Shown: one piece after another, positions 10,447-21,000 of the stretch
Numbering within the stretch: the stretch's first letter is position 1
Layout: the number at the start of each line of letters is the position of its first letter
From: Steinernema hermaphroditum
Taxonomy: Eukaryota; Nematoda; Chromadorea; Rhabditida; Steinernematidae
DNA length: 64,000 nucleotides
Reading direction: 5' to 3'
Assembly (NCBI GenBank): GCA_030435675.1
Contig: CM059625.1
Span: 13,640,001 to 13,704,000 of the forward strand
Translations under genes and position numbers: made by a program
Notes under the pieces: model-generated
What the model saw: only the letters and a program-made list of their open reading frames with translations
Databases searched by the model: none
Told to the model about the DNA's origin: nothing

Positions 10447-10889
10447 AGGCTTTTGTCAATGTAAAGGCTGCCTTGACCTGCATCTCTAGGTTTGCTCAAA
10501 AAGTTTAATTTATCTTTTTTTTACATTAATAATGCGACACGATGTGGTGGACAAATAAATAAATAAGGCTTCGAATTGGAAATGATTTTGATGTTCGGCA
10601 TTTTGTCTTCTAGAGTCCAACTTTTACTTTGCGTTTCATGATGAGGATTGCGGAGATCGTTGATGAGGCAAGAATGACGATCATGACGAGGGCAACCGAC
10701 ACTGAGAAGTAGGTTTTGTCGAGACAGAAGTGGTCAGAAGAGAGCTCGTTGAGCTGTTGCTCCTGGCGAAGACTATAGAGTCCGTTGGGGGAGGAGGTGA
10801 ACGACTGCGGCACTTCAATGATGTCGAGTGCGTTGATCTCAGTGCGAACATCCATAGTTCCGGCGGCATTTTCCTTCCAGCTCGGAGAT
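8842..10889. repeat. segmental duplication, donor-like copy (nft-1 + cuticlin 3' end)
   Basis: This block, from just before the nft-1 internal codon Met19 to inside the last cuticlin exon, is repeated in the same orientation at 15576-17571. Long non-coding stretches (three introns and about 180 bp of the 3' flank) are identical between the copies. Confidence 0.9.
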
Positions 10890-12190
10890 TCTCTGCGGAA
10901 GCGACGTCGGAGCACGCGAGGTCGAGCGGCAGCAGTGGTTGCCGGAGCGCGAGTGGTAGCGGCGGCTGCGGCGACGTTCGCTGTGCCTTCTTCCTTCTTT
11001 GCTGACAGTGAAGGGCCGCCGACTCCCGCTCCACGGCCGATCGGTTCTTCACACTGAGGGCGCGCACATTCTACTCCGGGATCCTTGATACTAATGGTGA
11101 TCTGGCACTGGTAGAACAGCTGTGAGCGGTCGGCGTACTTGTAGACGTGCGCTTCCTACAAAAATCGTAAGAGCAACGATGTTCTTCGATACCTGTCCAG
11201 CCATGAGATCGCTGGGATATTCCAAATTGTTTAGAATGTACTTGTCCAGAGCACATCCGTTCTCGTTCAAGACGTTGACGATGTCGCCGTTTCCATCGTC
11301 GACGAAGCACGAATGGACGACCATGCAGAAGGTATCAGCTGAAATGGTTTAGTAGTGGTTGGAATGTGTGGTTGAAATCGCGCGCAGCCGCGTTTATATA
11401 CTGTAATGCCTGCGCCTGTGTTCTTACTGGTCTCAGTGTCGCAGGTCCACTTGTGGTAGACTTGTTCTCCAATTTGGGCGAACTGCACGGGCTGGCCAGT
11501 GGGACCGCCTGACAGAATCTAAACTGTGGGTGTTGAGGTTCTAACATATAAAGGACGTCGCAAACGTCATAGCGGCAGATGGGCATTGGGACGACTTGCG
11601 ATTGAAAGGCGGTTGTCAGATCGGATACTTCGATCTGCTGACTGACTGTCTTGTCCGCTTCCATGTAGAAGCACTGGATTTTGTAGGCTCGGTCGACTTT
11701 GGTAACGAAGTTAGGCTAAATGACTTTGATGGGGAGAAAGTTTTGCGTTTTCCGATTACATGGAAAGAGATGACTACGGTAGTGCTGACGAAGATACCGC
11801 GAGGATTGAGAGACCGAGTTCTCGCCACATTGCAAGAGTCGAAAGGAAGAGTAATTCCAGCTACTTGACGACCATTTTCGTCACTCCGGCATCCGGGTTC
11901 ATTGTAGAGACCCTACAATGCCGAGTTGAGAGCAGAATCTACGCTACAGTAACCCGTGAAGTTTTCACATTCCAGCGCACTTAAGGCTGTTCAGTGCAGT
12001 TTCAACTTACCTTCACGTAAACATGGCCTTCGAACGTATTCTGCGTGTTGAAGTTAATCGTAATCGCAGAGCCTCCACACTCGATCTCGGGATCACCCTC
12101 AACGCCGTTGTCGACTGGGATCGCCGAGGCGAGCGGGACGAAAACGAGCAGAATAAGGCAGAGTGGATAGAAAGTGAACTCGGAAGTCAT
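10610..12190 (-). CDS. cuticlin, ZP-domain cuticle protein (CUT-1 family)
   Basis: This is a secreted or membrane-tethered zona pellucida-domain protein of the nematode cuticle. Six exons (12190-12011, 11912-11760, 11715-11566, 11518-11428, 11338-11193, 11155-10610) encode 421 aa. A signal peptide ends near PLASA. The ZP domain includes NTFEGHVYVK, GLYNEPGCRSDENGRQVAG, FDSCNVARTRSLNPRG, YKIQCFYMEADKTVS, QVVPMPICRYD, QVYHKWTCDTE and EGCALDK-like ENGCALDKYILNNLEYP. An Ala/Thr-rich linker leads to a dibasic furin-type site (RRRFRR), then a C-terminal membrane span (SVALVMIVILASSTISAIL) with a KRK tail, the usual cuticlin plan. The gene converges with nft-1. A TATAAA lies 61-66 bp upstream of the ATG. 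Its last-exon tail is duplicated at 17287-17571. Confidence 0.93.
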
Positions 12191-12250
12191 CGTCTCTATT
12201 CGAGCTCAATCGACGGAGAGAACTGATTGTTTGCCTCGAAGCAGTTCCTT

Positions 12251-12256
12251 TTTATA
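12251..12256 (-). promoter_or_regulatory. putative TATA box of the cuticlin gene
   Basis: TATAAA on the minus strand lies 61-66 bp before the cuticlin ATG, inside a CTATAAAAAG context. Cuticle-structural genes of nematodes often have TATA-type promoters; no experimental support is possible here. Confidence 0.4.
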
Positions 12257-12599
12257 GGTTTAAGGAAAATTCGGAACCGGCTGACCTCCTAATCCACTAA
12301 TCTGCCGTCCGGTCCGTCGCCGTAATTGGCTGCTTGCATTTTGACGAGTCAAGACCCAGAAAACTCTACGCCCTCCCTCTCTCGACTCTTTCCCTTTCAG
12401 TGGAACGTTCGCTTAATTAGTGCCAATTCTTCCGTTGTTAACGCTGAGATAGTACGCGTACCGGAGCCGAGCCTCCGCTTGACCCACATAAGTTTCAAAC
12501 CTGACAAAATGTATTCATAGAGCAGTAATTACATTAATAAGCTTTCAGTTTCGCACAACCATCGTGGTTAAGATGTTGATGCGCTCAGTTTCAACACGG

Positions 12600-14152
12600 C
12601 TACAGTAGCTGCGAGTTGAGATCGCCGGTTCCGAAGACCTTTGACGTGTCGCCTGCCATTGAGCCATCCGATGCGCAAGTCTGCAAAAGGCACAAAGTGT
12701 GTGATGGACAATTTTCGGCAGAGGCCGAAGATTTTTTTTGAACTGATTAGTAGGTGAAATTCTGTGAAACATATGAAGCATTGAAACCTTATACACGATT
12801 TGGAATTTCTTATATGACATTTAGAACAGATCCTTTCTGAGTAAGTGGAGATTAGTTTTAAGAAATAAGGACGATACAGCGGTTGTATTTACTTTGTCAT
12901 ACCTGAAAGTAGATTCTTTCGATTTCAAACTTTCCCTTCTTATCCGCCAATTTCGAGACGATAGGTAGAGCTTCTGCATTACGTTTTGGAAGAAGAATAT
13001 GTACTTCCGTATAATCCTGCAGGTAACAAATGCAAGAAGGGATCAGCCTACTGAATTACCTCAAATAAGCCAAGTATATGGCGTAGCAGATTTTCAGCAG
13101 TAATGCTATCAGCAGCATACCAGGGTCCGACCCAAATCTGCTTCGCCTCCTGTCGTTCTACTTCGATAGCTACGCAGAATCCAATAACTTCATTCTACGG
13201 TAGGATTCAGACGCTTTATATGAAGGGTTGCCTTACATTTGTGTCGTAATGCACGGCACTTTGAACTGAATCATGCTTTATGAGTGATTTTAGATATTCT
13301 TCTCGGTTGTATCCACAAATATGTGAGTCAAATGAGAAGAGGTGTCGAGCCGATTGAGTACAAATAACGTCTTTGCCACTCTTAATGTCCGGCGATGTTT
13401 GTTGGACCTAAGCAAAAACGAGGAACGTGGTTACCTAAGCGAGAATTTACCACATTTTCGGCTTTGAACAAGATTACGCGTTGAAATGCCCAATCGTTAC
13501 CAAGTGGCCGAAGTCCGATCTTTTCGTAAACTTTGTTTGATAAATGGGAGGCTATAAGATAATTTTGTTATCCCTCGAAAAGCTCTCAGAATGCGCACGT
13601 GAATGGAAAACATATCTTTGTGTAGCATCGTTCATCACTTCTTTGATTAAGCTCAGACCAATGCCTGAGTGTCTGTAGTTCTCATCCACATAGTAGCTGC
13701 CTAGAATCAGTTGCCCATCGGCAACAGTCTTTGAAACGCAGCCAATGATTTCGTTCCCTGCAATTTCATTGTGGTATCACTCACAAACATTATGAACATC
13801 ACTTACTTTGGTTCTCAGCGATCAGATATGTAGTACCGTTATTAATACACAAATCGTATGATGCATAAAGAAGGAAATTATTCTTGCTTTCGACTGATCG
13901 AGCTGCTATCTGTAGATGATGCTCTTTTGAACAGTGATAAAGGTGCCTTACATAGTCATAGTCCATCTTTTTTGCATAGCGAAACTTATACCAAAAACCG
14001 TGCTTTGAGTAAGCACCGTACCACGGATTGCCGACCAATTTTGGCAAGTCATTGCTATAAGGTTGCATGTGAAAAGGTTCACCAGGAATAGCAGGCGGTT
14101 GACGCTTGATAATCTCTTTGAAAGGAGTTAGTTTAACATCCGACCAGGCCAT
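12600..14152 (-). CDS. GNAT-family N-acetyltransferase with second C-terminal domain
   Basis: Seven exons (14152-13807, 13757-13599, 13551-13451, 13407-13237, 13194-13060, 13016-12903, 12680-12600) join in phase to 368 aa. Residues about 60-200 form a GNAT acetyl-CoA-binding fold: LIAENQRNEIIGCVSK (beta strands), LGSYYVDENYRHSGIGLSLI with the R-x-x-G-x-G pyrophosphate loop, then KVYEKIGLRPLG. The C-terminal third (from about 230) resembles the second domain found in many nematode GNAT proteins (Acetyltransf_18-like): VIGFCVAIEVE, IWVGPWYAADSITAENLL, VHILLPKRNAEALPIV. The substrate is unknown. The second intron uses a GTGCGC donor and is the least certain junction. The gene is co-oriented with the downstream cuticlin, about 400 bp away. 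Confidence 0.82.
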
Positions 14153-14516
14153 TTTGGGACGATATGCTGAATAGAATGTTCACTCCCAGAGTTCCACATA
14201 ATTGCCAAAGGTTACAAGATCATATTTCATCCGGGAAAATATGAAAGAAGAGAATACAACTCTTGATGTGGATGACCCTTAAATCATCAGTATATTGTAT
14301 TGACATGCACCAATTAGAGAAGCGAAACATGTGACGGAATTGACAGAACAGGAGACTTCCGATCCGCTCGATGTCGCCATAACTTTATGACTGTTTCGGG
14401 TTGTGGGCGAACTTCGATAAAGTACGGGTCTCACCAATAAAAAGAGCTCATATGCGACTGACGGCATCGACTGAGAATTTCAACTTGGTTTGTTTGGTTT
14501 TTGAAGATTCGTTTGT
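14153..14516. other. intergenic upstream of the GNAT gene
   Basis: About 360 bp contain no recognisable coding sequence or repeat. This is presumably the GNAT promoter side, bounded on the right by a mariner relic. Confidence 0.4.
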
Positions 14517-15260
14517 ATGTCGATTAGAACAAGGCGAGCACTAGTCTACAACGATTGTTCGAAATGGCCACCTGCAGCAGAAAAAAGGCTTCGAGACGTT
14601 TGGCAAAATTGTTCGCCGTGGCCGCGAGCAGAGAGATCCGTCGATTACTGCCCACGATTTTCTCAATCGAACCCAAATCAACATAACGAGCGAGCTTTTC
14701 GTGAAAAGAGTTCTCCTCGATCTGTTCAAAGTTCAAAATAAGCCACTTTCTGTCAAAATCTTCCATGATGAGAGGCAAATTCAAAACGAAACCCATTTTT
14801 ACCGAAAAAGGAGTCAATATCGACTCGAAAATCTATCAAGAACGGATTCAGAAGGCATAAGGGGCAAGATTCGCTCAAGAGCACTTCAGTAACGACAATT
14901 TGGTGCTCCAGCACGACTGATAGCAGGCGCATGGAACGAAATCATCAACGGAGACCTCTTGCCACAAGATCTGAGGCAAGGACATGTGCCCTTCGAATAG
15001 TTCCGACTTGAACCCGCTGGACTATGCCATCTAGGAAACCTTGGAGAAGTCTTGAAAGTCCGGCACACTAGCTTGACAGTCTTAAGCAATCTCTGGGGCG
15101 AGCATGGGCGACAACGTTCTCGACAAATAATTTTGACAAGCATCTCAAAGCCTGTATTTGCGCTGAAGGTGGCCATTTCGAAGAATCATTACAGCTCGCC
15201 GTGATCTAATTGATCTACAAGCCAATTTTCGCGTGAATCCGTTAAAATTTCGGAGAGATA
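14517..15260 (+). mobile_element. degenerate mariner-type (maT-like, DD37D) transposase relic
   Basis: In shifting plus-strand frames I can read successive mariner catalytic-domain motifs: EKGVNIDSKIYQE near 14810, HFSNDNLVLQHD near 14890 (second Asp), DLLPQDLR near 14950, DLNPLDYAI followed by TAG instead of Trp near 15015 (third Asp), and FDKHLKACICAEGGHFE near 15130. The order and the spacing between the second and third Asp fit the maT/DD37D mariner group. Several frameshifts and stops make it dead. I could not define terminal inverted repeats. It lies immediately upstream of the duplicated nft-1 block. Confidence 0.75.
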
Positions 15261-15583
15261 TAGCCATTTTTATGCTTTACCCAAAAGTCGAATTTTCTGT
15301 TGAGGGCACATCAGACACGCCCTTTGTGAGACAGTCTAGAAAGCCACCTCACCCTCACAGCCACCTCTAGACAGCCATATTCGTTGCTTGCTCCGAGTAA
15401 GGGAGCGGTCGTGTATTTCCCGTGTCAACCAGCCTTAAAACACTTATTTTTTACGATTTGTAAGAGCTGCGTTACTGATCTGTTTGTGGCAGAAGATTGC
15501 TGATATATATCGTGTCGATTATATATTTGTGTTCCGTGTGTTCTGTAAATTAATGATTGACATTTGTTTCAGAATTACCAGTT

Positions 15584-17123
15584 ATGGTTCAGCGTGAAAT
15601 GATTGCGGTCTGCCAAATGACGGCGACCCACGATATTGACGAGAATTATCAAACCATGAAGGATATGATCAAAAGAGCTGCCGAACGCAACTGCAAGGTA
15701 TCATATCAACAAGACGTTCTGTAAATCCATTAGTCATTTAGATGGTGTTCTTTCCCGAGTGTTGCGACTTTATCGGTAGAGCGCGAGAAGAATCAATCGA
15801 TTTGGCCATGCGGGAAGAAGCTCGGTTCGTGCAGCAACTTAGGGCAGATGCGGCAGAGCACCGTATCTGGATTTCGGTTGGTACTTTCCACGAGAAAACA
15901 TCGAAAACTTTAATCATCGACGGAAATGGCGCGCTTCTTACTAAATACGGAACGCTGCAGTTATTTGATTTGGAAGTCCCTGGGGTGGTTCGCCCCATCG
16001 AAAGCGATTTCTTATCGACAGGGCAAAGTCTTCTGAACCTTGTGGAAACGCCCGTCGGCCGGCTAGGCTTCGACATATGTTACGACGTAAGATACCCGGA
16101 GCTGAGTTTGTGGCACCGCAGTCAGGGCGCTCAAGTCTTATGTTATCCTGCGGCTTTTACGGCAAACACTGGGTTTGCTCACTGGGAGGTAAGATTGAAA
16201 TATTTTTCGTTTACGGATTGTTCCATATTTTCAGACCCTTCTGCGAGCTCGTGCCATAGAAACTCAGTGTTATGTTGTCGCTCCCGCTCAGATGGGCAAG
16301 TACAATGACAACCGAAGCTCCTACGGACACTCCATGGTCGTCGATCCTTGGGGAGCCGTGATCGCTCAATGTTCGGATAACATTGGTAAGGGCAGATATG
16401 TATGTAATTGATAATCAATTTTACTCATGCAGATATGTGTTTCGCGGAGATCAACCTGGAATTCCTGGAGAAAATCCGTGTCATGCAACCAGTTTTTGAA
16501 CACCGAAGCAAGGACATCTACTCGCTGCAAACGAACTACGTTCCTCCTGCCGGTTTGTGCCCTTGTTCCACATCAGTAGCACGCAGCCATCTGTTTCAGA
16601 TGAATCAGATCGAAAGTTTGCTGAACACGGCATTAACAAGGAGGTCATCTTTTATCGAAGTGAAGTCTCATATGGTTCTGTTAATCAGAAGCCATTTATG
16701 GAAGGACGTAAGTATCAGGTTAATTTCGTGGAACTAAATCGGCTTTCTTAGATGTCCTCGTTGCGCCGATTCGAGAGGTAAAGCACCTTACTGACTTGAC
16801 AGATCAGGAGACGTCTGATCTGTTCAACGTCGCCAAGCGTATCCAGGCTATGTTGCAAAAAACGTATAATACAGAATTGTTCACTGTGGCTCTCCAGGAC
16901 GGTTCTCTCGCTGAACAGAGTGTTAAGGTAACTCTATTGTTCGAACTCAGTGTGTAACTCTACCTTTTAGCGCGTACGCATTCACATTGTTCCCCGTAGA
17001 GAAGGCGATTTCAATGGAAGTGATATTTATCAGGAGCTGGCAAAGCATGATAAAACGGATCGACAGCCTCGCGATCATGACGAGATGAAGAAAGAAGCCG
17101 AGTTGTATGTGAAAAACATGTAA
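15584..17123 (+). CDS. NitFhit paralogue, predicted catalytically inactive in both domains
   Basis: Seven exons (15584-15697, 15742-16188, 16235-16385, 16433-16552, 16600-16707, 16752-16927, 16971-17123) keep an open frame of 422 aa with every splice site preserved. Compared with the 8800 copy, the presequence is missing; the start is the internal Met of MVQREM, 12 nt after a new TTTCAG acceptor. A 17-codon in-frame deletion removes the loop before TLIIDG. The Nit catalytic Lys is Thr109 (YGTLQLFDLE), whereas Glu44 and Cys151 remain. In the Fhit domain the histidine triad reads R373-V-R375-I-H377, so the nucleophilic middle His is Arg. The ORF is otherwise intact, so this looks like a pseudoenzyme rather than a simple pseudogene. 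Expression is unknown. Confidence 0.9.
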
Positions 17124-17286
17124 AGGCTTTTGTCAATGTAAAGGCTGCCTTGACCTGCATCTCTAGGTTTGCTCAAAAAGTTTAATTTATCTTTTTTTTA
17201 CATTAATAATGCGACACGATGTGGTGGACAAATAAATAAATAAGGCTTCGAATTGGAAATGATTTTGATGTTCGGCATTTTGTCTT

Positions 17287-17571
17287 CTAGAGTCCAACTT
17301 TTACTTTGCGTTTCATAATGAGGATTGCGGAGATCGTTAATGAGGCAAGACTGACGATCATGACGAGGGCAACCGACACTGAGAAGTAGGTTTTGTCGAG
17401 ACAGAAGTGGTCAGAAGAGAGCTCGTTGAGCTGTTGCTCCTGGCGAAGACGATAGAGTCCGTTGGGGGAGGAGGTGAACGACTGCGGCACTTCAATGATG
17501 TCGAGTGCGTTGATTTCAGTGCGCAAATCCATGATTCCGGCGACATTGTCCTTCCAGCCCGGAAAGTATAA
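17287..17571 (-). pseudogene. truncated cuticlin tail (duplication remnant)
   Basis: This is the last about 95 codons of the cuticlin at 10610, including TEINALDIIEVPQSFTSSPN, the membrane span (SVALVMIVSLASLTISAIL) and the KRKVKVGL end, with the same stop context. Homology stops at 17571; no ZP-domain exons, signal peptide or furin site follow in the next 430 bp before the TBC gene. It still forms an open frame, but it is a 5'-truncated copy carried along with the nft-1 paralogue. Confidence 0.85.
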
Positions 17572-18000
17572 TGCAGAGTACAAATACATGAGAAGAAGCA
17601 TTTCATCAGCGTGTAGAGCTATAGAGCTTATTAAAGAAGCCGTTTGCCGTTGTGCGTTTGGTGCTTTAAAGACCAGAAGAGAGTTGAATTGCTGATGGTT
17701 TCATTTCTGGATCATACGGTTTCACCGCTTGTGACGGACAATGCACAAAGAGTGCGACGGTCATCAGATAAGCCGCGACGGTAAGCGCTATGTTGCAAAA
17801 GATTAGTAGATGACTAGCAATGGTCCTGAAACGATTGACGCTTAATCACAGCCTTGTTTTCTTGATGCTCTGTTTTTTGTTGACGGCGCGATGTGTTCGC
17901 GCGTATTGTACACTCACAGGAGCAAGCATCATCTTCTTCACCATCCATAGAGCGAGCAGCTGACTGTGGCCTGTCGACAGCGTACATTTGGCCGGCAGTC

Positions 18001-21000
18001 ATGGTCTGGGTGAAGCCGGAGGACGTTATAGTGCAATCCTTTTGGTATTCAGTGCTCTGACTGGCGGCAAAGTACAATCAGACGTTGAGTTGCAGGGTGA
18101 ATGAGTGTGCAAACCCGTATTTCGTGCTTCAAAGACGCAAAGGCCATGGGACTAGTGGCCTCGGATCGCTCTTCGTTGCCACCATCGACTCGATGTTCGA
18201 CACAAGGCCTCCACCGTTTAGGATTCTCTACCACGTGGACACCGAATCAGTGCAAGTGGCTAAGAGTGCGTATTGTGCAGTGGGGTGCAAATACTGAACG
18301 GATTCATTGCAGTAATCGCGGTCGGCGTGATTCGCGAAGAGATTCAGGAGAACTGGGAATGGCTCGAGAGGAATGTTTTGCCAACTCTCGGTAAGAATTT
18401 ACAGATGGAAAACACTAAATGACGCAACAATACGATTGGCTACGTTCATAGATAGGCATATTTGCCAAATGCGGCTCATTCATAGAGCACACCCTCGTAT
18501 TTTTGACAAAATTCTATATTGTTGCACCACTAAAGTCGTGTTTCCATGGTTGGTTTGTAATACACTGACGGTGACCCTGACTTGTAGGAATTGTGCGCCT
18601 GTTTAAGTCATCTTAATCTCTTTTTACAGACTCCTTCGAAAGTGAAATCGACGTGCGTAACTTTGTTGTTACAAAGATCGAAGGCCTCTGCAGCATTGAA
18701 GACGCGAAATGCGGCAACAATCCAGGTTGGCACTTTGGTCATTTCACTTCCCCCCCCAGAGACCTGTTGCAGACGAAGCCGATAACGTCTCCAATCGAGC
18801 CGTAATAACCAAATTCCATGAATTATTCCGTCTACCGGTCAGCGAAAAATTAGTCAATTGTAAGTGGAGCCGCTTTATATGCAAGCTTATTCCCCTTTTT
18901 AGTTTACAAATGTTCGCTGGTGAAAGGCCGCATTCCATATCAAGGACAAATGTACCTCTCTGTCAACTACCTTTGCTTCTATTCTTTCATTATGGGTAAT
19001 CAAACGAATATCAAGTTAAAATGGACGGATATCACTGTAGGCAATGATTTTTTCCGATTTGAAACACACACGTACCTCTTTCAGAAATTAGAGAAGAACA
19101 CACATTTCTTCATTTCGCAGAGTATGACTGTAGTGACTAGAAACGATTCGTTCAATTTTGCCGTCTTTGTGAACTTCGACGAAACATATCAAATGGCGTC
19201 GCAACTGGCCAACTTGGCCATGAAGCAGTGAGTGATCTAGATCTGAACGATAACTCAACGCAGCGTTTCCTTCGATAACTGACGATTATTTAGACTTATG
19301 GAAGAGAAAGGCTTCTCGGAAGATGTGAGCCTCCGTCAGAAGTACCTGGCTGAGACTGACGAACGTCGCTTGAAGAAGAACTCGATCACCTTCGTGAAGC
19401 GTGACCTCGACGCAAGACAACGAAGTGAATCTTATAGGTGAGTGATTAGGACCAAGATACAAATTTATTTTCCCATACAGCACTAGTCCGTTACGTAATG
19501 CCTTGCGAGTTCTTGCTTTTCTTGTTCGAAATTGATGGTCCAGTCGTAGTGCAGATACTCGACTGTGTACTTTCCACTCGAGTAGACTTGGAGGAACAGT
19601 TTCTTCTTCTCCTTGTCGTCTAACTTCTCATATATCCAATCGAGAACCTTAATAAGGTACACTCTGTGGACAGTTCTGACACATTTACCTCTTCTAGGTC
19701 TTCGCCAAAGTCCGAACCATACCATTTGAAAATTTTTGAAAGCATTATGACGTTTTTTCGTGGATCAATTTTGATCATCTTGTCAGTCTTCAACATTGCC
19801 TTCGTATTCATCTCAATGTAGGCTACAGGGTCCTGAATTTGCACATTTTGATTGCATCATCTGCACCGCATCTACCTGGGCATCATAAGTGTATATCGGG
19901 CAGGTGTGCAATGTGAAGCCATTGATGGCAAAATGAACTAAGGGATTGCAGTTGGGCATAGCCCACTTAAGGCGACTGTCGATCTGAGCGAACGGCTTCC
20001 ACAGCATCCCAAGTCCTTTTTTATTGCCCCGCAAGATTCCGTTGAAGATTGCTTGTAGCGAGAATCGGTGATTTGCAATCACGTAGTACAAGCTGTAGTA
20101 AAACTGGAAGAGAATTTTTACAGTAGTGACTGAAAACACTAACCCTTCGGCGCTGCCACACATCCACTGGAGGACCGTGTCGCGCGACGACGTGGATGAT
20201 CATAATGTTGAAGAGATTGAGGAAGAGCGCGAGACGTTCATCGTAGGTAGATCCATCAAACACGATGTTCTGTGCCTCTCTGATGAACAGAAGGAACTGT
20301 TTGAATTCGGCGGAGCATTCGAGCCTGTTCAGGTATACGACCTGAGAGAAATAGGAAGGTAAATGTAGGGAACGTATAGAAATTCTTTTCTGTTTTTAAG
20401 TTGAATTCATTTTTTTCAAATTGGCATAGTGGTTTTCCTTTTGGAAAGCTATGACAATGTAGTTCTGGGTGTCGAATGGGAAGTATTTGACGTTGATGGG
20501 GCAGAGGGTTCTGGAGGTGATCGGTATGAACTTACTTGCATAGTAGATAAACTGATTAGGGCTGCATTGGCTCATGTACTACATAAAACAAACCTTGCGA
20601 TTGGGTGAGAGTATGTGATCGTAGATTGGATCCAATATCTCGACGAGCCTGTGATTAAACTCACCAGCCGTAATCACATCACAGTACGTCTTTCCCGCGT
20701 TCAGCACTTCACCATCATCGAGTTCTTGCAACTGATATGTTCTAAATCCGCGTTTTGACAAGCTCGTACTCAGGTTTTACTTTTTTGGGTCGAAAATCTG
20801 CTCCGCGGTGCTAAGCGGATGGCCTACGTGACCGTCAATGAGTGCTTGACTTCTGCACAATGCATCTGGGATACCTAAAGATATTATTCGAGTGAATACC
20901 TCGGAGCTCGTTAGATACATACTTAAATTCTTTGAATCCATTAGAAACTCGAAGAGGACCTGTCCGGCAAAGTAGTCGATCGCCTTCTGGTATGGGTTCT

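Larger units (their letters stand above)
15576..17571. repeat. segmental duplication, second copy (nft-1 paralogue + cuticlin tail)
   Basis: This is a direct repeat of 8842-10889. Homology begins at the ATG of MVQREM and ends within the cuticlin last exon at CCTTCCAGC(C/T)CGGA. Introns 3, 5 and 6 of nft-1 and the 3' flank are identical, but exons differ at many sites, and a 51-bp coding stretch is absent here. Confidence 0.9.

Noticed and set aside
18744..18938. Plus-strand acceptor at the C-run (about 18760) for TBC exon 5
   Set aside because: That acceptor gives a frame with an early stop; the acceptor at 18771-18772 keeps the frame and family alignment.
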